From Undaria pinnatifida (lineage: Eukaryota > Sar > Phaeophyceae > Laminariales > Alariaceae), in NCBI GenBank assembly GCA_012845835.1, contig JABAKD010000024.1, positions 5,906,078 to 5,970,077 on the forward strand: a stretch of DNA of 64,000 nt, in the 5' to 3' direction. A program made the translations under genes and the position numbers. Position 1 is the stretch's first letter. Each line of letters opens with the position of its first letter. Positions 46,401-57,510 of this stretch are shown here, piece by piece. The notes beneath the pieces were generated by a model. It made no database searches. It was not told where the DNA came from and saw only the letters and a program-made list of their open reading frames with translations.

Positions 46401-48948
46401 AACAGATGGTTGCGCTCTAAATGGGTCAAGTAGTTTGATCAGGGGTTTCCACGGGTCGGATCACGTCTCACGGGTCTGATCTCATATCCATGGCCGGATC
46501 GTGTGAGGGTGACCCGGCCCGACCCGTGATATTGAAAACCTCGTGACGCGACCCGAGTCGACCCGTGAAAATTACAACACCTCCTGACCCGACCCGACTC
46601 GACCCGCGGGTTTTGGAAATGCCTCCTAACCCGACCCGCGGGTTTTTGAAATGCCTCCTAACCCGACCCGCGGGTTTTTGAAATACCTCATAAACCGACC
46701 GGCGGGTTTTTGAAATACCTCATAACCCGACCCGCGGGCCGGGTTATGACCCGGGAAAATACCTGGTTTTTATGGTTTCCGTGCGCAGAGTGATTACATT
46801 ATGAAATGCGGTATGGTCTTTGTACCACGCTGTTGACCCTGGTATACACTAGCTGGCATACTAGCTAGCCACTAAAAGAGAAACGCCAACCTAAATCCTT
46901 CGTGAGGACGTGTACACCCCGTCACATACGCGATCGGAGTAATGCGCACAGCTTGCAACTATGTATGAGTTTTGACGAAATCCTTGATCTGACGGTCGTA
47001 CGAGTGTGTTTCTAATGCGTAGTGTTTCTGTCCGTGCCCTTATGTTTTTGTAGGTGAAGTTGAAGCTGGAGTACAACGGCGGCATCAGGGTCGTCGTCGT
47101 CACCGGCTCCTACTCGATCCAGAAACTTCGCCAGGTTTGTCCCCCCGTCGGTTTTGCCTGCGCTTTCGTCGGTCGTTTTCTTAGGCACCGGCTCTCAGTT
47201 CGGTGTTTCTTAGGCACTGCTTAGGGGGGGGGGTTATCCCTTCCCATCGGAGATGGCAGGATAAGCAATTGTGAAGGCGGCGGGGGGGGGGACACTATTA
47301 TTGGATTTTTTTTTTTCGAGGAGAAAAGTTGAGCGAATTCTATGGGTAGTGCGTATTTTCAAGGCACAGCATCATCGCCGGCCAAAGCACAGGAGCATCA
47401 ACCTATTAATAGAGCCTCGGCAAGCTGCAGCACCCAAGCACAGGTCACTCCATATCGTTCGGCTTGGGTTTCCAAAAAGCGTTGCCTCGCCCCCGGGGGG
47501 CCAGTCTGCAACTGCTGAAGATACTGTAGCTCTCGCTCGGCACTCGCACCGGTTGGTATTTGTGACTGCCGTCAACTGTTTCTGCGTTGGTGGGGGGGTA
47601 GGAAAATCCAAACCCAACCCAACCCAACCCAACCCTTCCCAACTCTAACCTACCCAACCCAACAATATTTTTGCTGTGATTGAGCTTTGCCGTGCGCGCC
47701 TCAAAATGGTGAAAAGTGGTCTATGAGAGATCGGCTCGTCGTGTGAAACGCGGGACATGGAGAATGAGCCCCATACATTTTAGTGTCGTGGGAAATTATC
47801 CGAGTGCTGCCCCCCCCACGTCAAAACACAACAACACGAAACGACCCCACTCGAGAAAATGTTTGTACCCGTTCCTATATAAGACGAAACGAAGAGTTGC
47901 TTGACATAGAGCGCTTTTGCGACGCCTTTTTTTTATTTCTGGCAGCGCTTGCGTGAAGACTACAACTTCGACGTGTTCTTGGAGTACCAGGACATGGACG
48001 GGGATAGGGTGAGTGAGGGCGGGTGGGGGCGAGGGGGAGGGAGGGGCCGGCGGGGGGGCTCGGACTGAGGGAGGGCGGGGGCGGGGGGTAGAAAGAAGAG
48101 CGGGAGGCTAAAGAGGGCGAGAAAGAAGGGGTTGTGTCGTCCATCTTCCTGGTGCTTGTTGTTTCTGTTGTTTAGTTTGTTGTTTGGGGTGTTTTGGTCG
48201 CGGTTGCCTCTCCTGTTGTTGCTGGTGATGGTGCTGTTGTCGGTGACGTTGCTGCTGCAGTTGGGGGTTGCATGTATTTTGTTGTTGTTTCGTTGTTGTT
48301 TGCTTCTGCTTCCATCGTTGTTGCTGGTGGCTGTCGCTGTCGCTGATGATCGTACTGCCGTTGCTGTTGTCGTTTGTGTTGCTGCACGTTTAAGAGTAGT
48401 TTGTGGGGCTGATGCTGTGTGAATTGGTGTATACAGTTGTTGGCGTTCGTTAATCGCCCAATGGTATTACACCCTGGTTTTGGGGGACGATTGCCATGGG
48501 TTCGTGCGAGACGAGTCTGGCTTTGCACAAGCTAGATCCATGTTTTCAATACTTTTAGACCTTTCACGTAAAAAACAACGGGTCGGAAGGGGTCAAAACT
48601 TGATTATTCCCCATCCCACTCCACCCCATCCCACCCACACTCCAGGTTATACTTAATAGCCAGAACGACCTCAACGAGCTCCTGGCGAATGAAACAGGGC
48701 CGGTTCACGTAGCCGTAACGGTAGCCCGAGAGCAGCCGCCCCCCGTCCCCCCACCCCCGCTACCGCCTCCATCTTCTTCTCCCGTACCTTCCATGGTGTC
48801 GCCAATGGAGATGACGCTCTCAGTGCGAGGAGCGAGGACGGGGGCTGCCGCGGGGTATGAGCTGCGCGGGGGACAGTATGGGGTGGGTAGGGGGATGGCG
48901 AGGGGAGGGGGGAGCTACGGAGAACAAAGAGGGGGCGGCCGAGGGGAG
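43457..48948 (+). CDS. N-terminal exons 1-4 of the MAPKKK: PB1 domain and Pro/Gly linker
   Basis: Exon 1 (43457-43501) gives 15 residues and ends at AAG/GTGAGC. Exon 2 (47054-47134) gives the first PB1 strands, [16 protein letters not shown], with the conserved basic Lys. Exons 3 and 4 join as [20 protein letters not shown], the acidic OPCA motif of PB1 (Tyr-x-Asp-x-Asp-Gly-Asp, then a second acidic/Asn patch). Having both a basic Lys and an OPCA motif suggests a type I/II PB1 that could pair head to tail with other PB1 proteins. The rest of exon 4 is a proline stretch and a Gly/Arg-rich linker. Intron 1 is 3.55 kb and full of repeats. Confidence 0.82.
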
Positions 48949-51900
48949 GTGAGAATTTTTGGTGGAGGTGGTGGTGGTGGGCGCGGAGTGGGGGGGTGGG
49001 GTGAGGGGGACGTACTAATTTGTTGCTTGCCTTGGTCATTTGACCATTGACCACGCATCTCTTTCGAGACGGAGCGCCGGGGCGCGGAGGGAGGGGGGCA
49101 TAGCGATGCTGATGTTGTTGGTGAAATTTGAGGCAGTCGGTCTTGAGCTACGTAGGGTTTTGTGTCTGTCTCTACGGGGTTCTGACGCTGTTGCTGGAGC
49201 ATGGAGCGGTTGGTCTTGAACTTGCGTCAACTTCTCTCTCAATCTCCCTCAATCCCTGTACTTATCCCCCCCACCCCCGACACACACGCCATTGCAGCCT
49301 CGCTCGCCTTGCTTTCTTTTCACGGCCATCCGCCCACCCACCCAGGTAGGCACTCGATAGTATATGTCCAACAACCCTATCCCGTCTTCCCTAAACGCCC
49401 CCCCTCCCCCCCCAGCGTCTCGCCTCACCTAGAATACAAGGCGACGACTCTTGTGGGGCGCAAGCTCTTCAGGAGCTGGTTAGGAGCGGCAGCCAGTCTG
49501 ATCGCAATAGCCCAATGGCAGATCACAGTGCCAGCCAAGACAGATGGGGACGGGGTAGATTGGAAACCCGTGGAGGCAGGGGTGGTGGTGGCGGAGGCGG
49601 GGAGGGGGGGACGCGATCGCGGGGATCTGCTAACTCGAATCCTTGGCGAAAAGGAAGCGAGGGAGACCCTGTTCGGTGGGTTGTGTTGTGTTGTTTTGGG
49701 CCAGGGAGGGGTTGGGGGTTGGCGGGAGGGCGGGAGGGCGGAGAGGGAGGGAAGTTCTCGATTACCCGGCTACGGTTATCTTGTTGCGAAAGTTTTTGTT
49801 TTTGTACCCACATGGCCAAAGAAAGGTCGGGGAAACACCGGAAGAATACTATCCAGATGAGAAGAGATGGGTAGTTGTTTAGTTATGTAGTTGTGTGTTT
49901 AGCGCGGGTACACACGAGCCGACGAGCTAGCAAAGTGCTGACCCAGCTGCGCCATGAAAACCAGGATGAAAGCCGAATCAGGGAGAGGGGGGGAAAGGGG
50001 CGGGGGCGGGGGGGGGGCGGGCATGGAGTTCCTCTTGTGAGAAGCGCCTGAAATGAACAACCTCAACTTTAGGTGCATCCCTTTCCCGTATACTAGCACG
50101 CGTCCCGACTTGACTCCTCACCCTCTCCCTCATGTGGCCCACCACCACCACCGCCGCCGCCGCCGCCGCTGTAGCCCCTTCTCTATTTTTGTTTTGTTAT
50201 GAAGATGACTTTGCGGAGGCGTATTAGGCGAAGGAGCTTCGGCACAGAAGACGTGGCGCTTAACTTAGAGACACGGGACCACCCCCCCCCGTTCCCCTCC
50301 CTTAGCGCCCCTCATCTTCATGTCGTGCGCCACTGCCACCACCAACTACCGTGTTCCCTTACTCTTGTGTTTGTTTTCGTTGGCAAGGTGGGTTTACGGA
50401 GACGTAATCGGCGAGGGGGCTTTGGGGACGGTACACATGGGGCTTAGCTTAGACACGGGGGGGGCGGGGAGTTCCCCCTCCTAAACACGCCTCATCCTAA
50501 TGCGGTGCAACACCAGCACTAACAACGACCACGTTGTTTCCTCGTGGTTATTTGGTTGGCCAAAGTGGCTTTACGGGCACGTACTAGTGGAGGGAGTTTT
50601 CGGCACTGTACACATGGGGCTTGACCTAGGCACGGGGGATCCCCCCCCCCCCCCCCCCCTTGTCCCCTCCCTCCCCCTCACTTGCATGGCATGCGCAACC
50701 ACCATCGTTCTTATTTCTGTTTTTTTGTTTCGTCAAGGTGGCTGTGCGGGGATGTGATAGGCGAGGGAGCTTTCGGTATGGTGCACATGGGGCTTAACTT
50801 AGACACGGGGGAGCTGATGGCGGTGAAGAGTGTGTCTCTCGACGAGGGGGACATGAGCTCGGCGGACGCTAAGGCTTTTGAGAATGAGATAGCCATTCTT
50901 AGGGATCACAAGTGAGTGGGGGATCTTAGGGTAGGGTAGGGTAGGGTAGGGGTAGGGGTAGGGTAGGGTAGGGTAGTGTAAGGTAGGGTAGGGTAAGGTA
51001 GGGTAGGGTAGGGTAGGGAAGGGGGGGTAAGGTAGGGTAAGGTAGGGTGGGGTAGGATAGGGTAGGGTAGCGTAGGGTAGGGTAGGAAAGGAGGGGTAAG
51101 GTAGCGTAAGGTAGGGTGGGGTAGGATAGGGTAGGGTAGGGTAGGGTAGAGTAGAGTAGGGTGGGATAACCATAGCGTAGACACGGGAGAGATCACGATT
51201 GCGGTGAAGAGCGTGTCTCTAGATGGACGGGATATGAGCTCGGCGGACGCTTAAGGCTTATTAGAGCTAGATCGCCGTTCTCAGCGACCGCACGTGAGTG
51301 GGATGTGGTGGAATAGATAGCGTAGGGTAGGTTAAGGGTTCCGCTTTTTTGGCCAGCACGACTCTGACCGACGGGACTCCTGTACTGAGAAATTGCCCAA
51401 CGTCACTGGAGTTCCAATTCCATTCGAATGGATACGGGGGATAGGATTATCATATTGTCGGGTAGGGTAGAAGGATAGGAAATCTTAGGGTCGGGTGGGG
51501 TAGGTTCGAGTTGGAGTTGGCAGAGTTGTGCTGCTTTTCGTTCCTGTCGGTAACGAGCGGGTGAGCTTCAGGGGTGAAAAGGACATCGACCCACGTTGAC
51601 CCTTCCCTCCCCCTTTCCACCTCCCCCCCCCCTCTCCCCCCAGTCTCCCCAACCCACGTTGACCCGCCCCCCGCAGTATAACTCATTGGTGCTGTCGTCC
51701 ATATGCAAGAAAGTAGGCACAAGGTGCCGAAGTCTGTCTTACGAGCGGTTCTTGGAAGGATGCAGTTCGGCCTTCATGCGAACACCTCACGGCGCTTCGG
51801 GCATGGTGCAAGCGATATCTGCCTGGTTGGTGAAAACCCGATGTGCTCCGTCCCGGCATGGTAGGGATGCGAGGGTGTATGGTCATACGACTACGGCCAT

Positions 51901-54900
51901 GCACAAACTGAGTACTCCCCCCCCTCCCCTTCCCCCTCCCCCCTCCCTCCGCCCTCTCGCCCACCAAAAAAAACGGTAACGCCACCCTCCTTTCCTATTT
52001 TCATCCTCCCTCTTTCTCATTCCCACCTCACCCCCCTCCCCCCTCCTTCCCTCCCTCCCTCCCTCCCGCCCCCCCCCCCAAACCCTTCCTTAAATATCCT
52101 TACCCCTAAGGCATGAGAATATCGTGAGGTACTACGGCAGCGGCCTCAACGGGCATAAAATGTCAATTTTCTTGGAGTACATGCCAGGGGGTAGCGTGAG
52201 GAGTTTGCTCGACCGCTTCGGGGCTTTCGAGGAGAAGATGACCAGGCTTTACGGAGCGCAACTGATGAGGGGGGTAGACTTCTTACACAGCAACGGGGTG
52301 GCGCACCGCGACATTAAGGTTTGCTGGTGATATGGAGCGGCTTTTTTTGTTGGAGGGTAAGAGGTTGGAGAGGGACGGGGGAGGTTAAGGGTTAACCCAT
52401 TTAGAGCCCCAACACCCCTCCCTATTCTGAATCCAAGTAATTTGTCCCCGAAAACGGGGTTCCAGCTGCGAAGGCATTATTGGCAGTTGTGAAGGCGTTA
52501 TGGGGGGGGGGGGGGGTAACGGGTCGTGGGGGAGTACTGTACAGAACCGTTGTGACGTACCGCGAAATCAGCGTTTGCTGGCTGTTGTGGTGGGAATGAT
52601 TGCGGTGACGGGATATGGGGTGGGGGGGGGGGGAGGGGGGGGGGGGTACACATGCGTAGCCGTAGTTGTGTGGTCATAGACCCTGGCTTCCCTACTATGC
52701 CGGGACGGAGCACGTTGAGGTTTCACCCCACCCGGCAGAAATCGCGTGCACCAAGCGCGAAGCGCCGTGAGGTGTTTGGCGAGTCGCATGAAGGACGGCC
52801 TGCATACTATTATGAAACAGTTGAGAGGCGGACTTTCCGCACCTTGCGTGTACTTTCTTGCAATTGGGACACAGCTTTTGAGGGGTGGACAGGGGTGGCT
52901 TCAAGCGGCGCACCGCGAAATCAGCGATTGCTGGCTGCTGCGGGAGGGATTTTGTTTGCGGGGGCGGGGTAAGGGGTGTAAGAGGGTGTACTTCCAGCAC
53001 AGCAAAGGAGGCGGCGCATCGTGACACCAAGGTTTTGGGAGGGAGTTGGTACGGGTTCTCGTGGCGTTTTTCTTGTAGGGGTAGGGGAGATGATAGGACT
53101 TTCGGTTTTTGGTGTTGGTGGGTCTATATTGTCGACTTTTGCTGTTAATTCGGTTTGTGAGGCTTTGTCGTTGTTATCGTCTTTGTTGCTGTTGATTCCT
53201 TTTTGGTTAGTTGGTCTTGTAGTTGTTCTTGTCGCTGCTCCTTTTCTAATTTTTTGTCGCTTTCTTGTTTTCGTTCTTGCTCTTTGAGTTGCTGTTGTTT
53301 TGTGGGCATTCCTGAAGCCCCCACCCCCCCCCCTCTATTTATGTCCTCCGATGTCTTGACGGTGAATCTCAGGCGGCGAACTGCCTTGTGGACCAGCGCG
53401 GGGCCATCAAGATTGCCGATTTTGGCATGTCCAAGCGCATAGTGGTAAGAAGAGGAAGGAAACAACTGCCGTATCACTTCGTTTCAATTTTTTTTCTTCA
53501 TTTTTATGTCTGGCTCGAGACGTAAATGCCCCTGCCTGCAGCGACCGCGGAGTCTTCGCTTTACCTCCTCCATTTCTACCGCTCCCTGCCCCCCCACCCC
53601 GCCCACCCGTCCCCCCCCTTCCGCCCTATGCCCTTCCCAATGCCTTATCCAAATACGGCTATATTTGCCCTCCCTTCGTTTTTGTCGTCCCCCAACCCCT
53701 CATCCAACTACGGTTATTTTCCCTTGTTACGGTTTTCCACTGTCTCCATTTGGCGTTGTCGGGGGGGCTGATGGGTGGGGTGGGGTATTGCCGTCTCCAG
53801 GGACTAGCGGGTTCGGGTAACGCCGGAGTGCAGAGCGTGAAAGGGACGCCATTCTGGATGGCTCCGGAGGTTTTACAGGTGAGATTAACGCTTTTACAAC
53901 TGGAAACCCATTTTTGGGGACAAAATTACTTGGATTTAGTATAGGGAGGGATTCGGGGCCCTCAGGGGGTTAATGTCTTGACCCTTTGTCCTTTCGTTTC
54001 CTTTTCAATCATTTCCACCTTTCCTTTTCTTTTTCAATAATTCCCTAGCCTTTTCCACGCCTTTCACATGTCCGACAGATCATCGATGCCCACCTGACGA
54101 TGTAGATCTTTTTCAGGAAGATCTGTAATAATCTAATACGGAGATTCATTGTTGACAGGGATGAATGCCTTGTCATGTTGCAAAAATTTCACCGGAAATT
54201 GCTCGAAATTTCGCAATATCTCGGCCAGAACATCATACCTGGTATATATTACCAAGATGAGTTTCGACGAAATCTTCGATCTCACAGCTGGAGTGTATTT
54301 TCATTTTTTATAATATTACCGGTCGCCCCGATGGCGTATCAGGTTATCCTCGAGCCTGGTACAGGTCAGTTTCGTGAGTTCGAGCCCCGCCGAGTGCATA
54401 CTCGTAAAGATTCGTTGGGACTTTTTCTTGTGGACAAATTGACTTGCGGAAAGCGCGAGAGCGTGAGTTAGCAACACTCGATGAACAATCGATGAGCAGT
54501 GGGATTGCTGAACCCTATGCGCGATAAAATTGAAGGCAAGAACTGGGGAGGAGAAGGGATGACACCTGTGACCACGGCTTGTCCAGAAGCTGGAAAGTGA
54601 AAGTGTGCAAATATATATATATATATATATATATTGCGCCGTGACCGTAAGGCCTATGCGAACGATCCAAGCTATTATTTACCGTTATCGACGAAGAATT
54701 GACAGAGTTATGACCCCATAGGCATTAAATCACCCCTGTTAACAGTGGATCTCCGTAATAGCTCATGTTGCCGGGTGGGTCCGGCATGATCTGTATGATC
54801 TCGCGCTCAGGAAGATCTGTAATAGTTTAGCTCATGTTGCCGGGTGGGAATGGTATGATCTGCATGATTTTGCACATGCTTCCGGGGTTGGATCTGTACT

Positions 54901-57474
54901 CTATACAGGTCCTGCACAGCATCTCATAACGGCAGCTGTAGGATCTACTGTAGATGATCTATATGATCTGTATACAGGTCCTGCACAGCATCTCATAACG
55001 GCAGCTGTAGGATCTACTGTAGATGATCTATATGATCTGTATGATCTAGATCGTGGTGTATCGAAGCTGTTTCACATGTCAGACAGATCAGATCCCTATT
55101 TTTTGTCTTCCAGGGCAGATATTTGCCTTCCTGGACAGACGGATCCCTGGTCTATAAGATCGGCATGACTTATAGATTATGTTGCCGTATGATCTGTATG
55201 ACCTGTGTGATCTGTATAGCCTAGCACGTGTTTCCTGGGTTGTGTCTGTACTACACAGCTCCTTTACAAAATATATTATGACGACAGATGTAGGATCTAG
55301 ATGAGCTATGTCGTGGTCTGTCTTTGGCGTGAAACATTTCCGTTTCGTTCGTTTCCATATCTTCAATCTTTCCCTTCCTTCCGTGTTCTATAATATCTGC
55401 TTTTTCCGCGTCGCGTTCTGTTTTATTGCTATAACCTAAAGCTCCAAAAACTCTTAAGACGCGTGATAAGTACCATCCTTACATTGCTGTGTCCGTTATA
55501 TGTGCATACGCTCGAATCCTCGTGTCATGTTGGTATACCCTACATATACCCGCATCCGAAATACGTTCAAGATTGATAACACCCGAGATGAGGGGGCGAG
55601 TCACGTCTTGGGTACTGTCCATATCCTTTCTCGTTTATCGACATCCCTTCAAATGTTTACTTTTTTGGGCGCGTTCGTTGCAATATATCCCTATATCCAA
55701 AACCTACTAATTACCCACAACCTCCGCAGGCTTCCCATGACAGGTATCCTCATACCCGTTGTAGCCGCATACGATTATCTTCCTTTTTACCTTAATGGTG
55801 TACTTACTGGTGTATCTATCCCCATATCCAAAACCTGCTTGAGGTCCACAACCTCCGCGGCGGGTGGATGAAGGCGGATGTGTGGTCACTGGGGGCGACG
55901 ATCTTGGAAATGGCAACGGGCAGTCCACCGTGGGAAGGGATAGGACCGCTCGCTGCAATGTTCAAGATCAGCTGCACTAGGTAAAGCCCGGTCCAGAGAG
56001 TTTTAAGTTTTGATGCCAAGTTCACGAATTTTATGTTTATGCAAAGTTTCAAATCTACCGTCTCGGGCTGATGGCGCTTAAGGGCCAGGCTGATGGCACT
56101 GAAAGGGCCAGTAGCTAGATAAGATAACTGGAATCTCGTGAGGTTTCAGATTGTTCTCTCCATCTCTCCATCCGCCCTCCAGCCTCACTCTCTCTTCCTC
56201 CTGCTCGTACTAAATAGTCTTTTACTTCGTTCTTCCCCACCCCTCCCTCCCTCCCTCCCTCCCTCCCTCCCTCCCTCCCTCCCTCCCTCCCTCCCTCCCT
56301 CCCTCCCTCCCTCCCTCCCTCCCTCCCTCCCTCCCTCCCTCCCTCCCTCCCTCCCTCCCTCCCTCCCTCCCTCCCTCCCTCCCTCCCTCCCTCCCTCCCT
56401 CCCTCCCTCCCTCCCTCCCTCCCTCCCTCCCTCCCTCCCTCCCTCCCTCCCTCCCTCCCTCCCTCCCTCCCTCCCTCCCTCCCTCCCTCCCTCCCTCCCT
56501 CCCTCCCTCCCTCCCTCCCTCCCTCCCTCCCTCCCTCCCTCCCTCCCTCCCTCCCTCCTTCCCTCCCTCCCTCCCTCCCTCTTCGGGTGCTCCTGTAATT
56601 GGTCGGCGTTCGGGTTCGGCGGCCGCTGATTGGCCGACTTTTGGATTTGACGGCGACTGATTGGCAGGGATGTGCCGACCGTTCCAGACGACGTTAGTGA
56701 GGTCGCGCAGGACCTCATGCGGCAGTGCTTCTGCAGAGGTGAGGGGTGATAGGGATAAAATGCCGAGAAGAGGGGCGGGAAGGGGGGGGTTGCTACTTTT
56801 GGGGTAAGGACTGTAGGATGAAGCGAAGAAGGGGGCGGGGGGGGGGCGGGGCAAGGTGTCTCGAGGGTAATTGCGGAAAGCATGGTATTTACATCGTAGT
56901 ATTTGTTTTTGTTCTCCGTGTCCAGTTACAATCATGAACACTTGGAGCTGGTCGTACTTAATTTTGCACAAGCCTAGTGTTTATAGTGGCCTTGTGTTGT
57001 CCTTGCCTTTCATTTGACCTATTTCCAAAAAAAATTATCAAAATTCGAAAAGTGACCACTGTATGCCTGATTCTTTACTACACACATTAGATGACAGAAA
57101 ACAAGATAATAAACCTACGTAGGGCGCCCGCAAAACAAGCATATCCTTGGACAGCAGGCGTGCACCAGTGCTATCAACAAGAAAAACGACGCAAGATACA
57201 GCGAACAGAAGACGCTCCAGACTTACTCCCCTGGCTCTGCACCCCTCATCTCCTGCTCTATACTTCCACCCCTAACACGACGACACCCCACGGTTCAGTC
57301 CCCTTCCTTTTTGCTTTTCTCCCCCTCGCCGTAACGCTTATCCCCTGCCTGCAAACCCCGACCCACCGACCACCACTACCGGCGACAGCCACTACCAATA
57401 CCACCACCCCACCCACTAACACCTACTATCACTTTCACCAACGCCAACAATACCACCAATACATCCATCCCCCG

Positions 57475-57510
<36 letters not shown>

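Noticed and set aside
50388-50470. Mutually exclusive alternative glycine-loop exon
   Set aside because: The copy meets a stop soon after LDTGG and lacks the ATP-binding Lys and a donor, so it cannot replace the true exon.
56138-56971. Long Pro-Ser-Leu and Gly-Arg-Glu frames over the CCCT repeat
   Set aside because: Frames are produced by a tetranucleotide repeat inside an intron.
57478-57510. Poly-C run as a possible sequencing error
   Set aside because: The exon starting at 57543 lies outside it and keeps phase, so its length does not affect the gene model.
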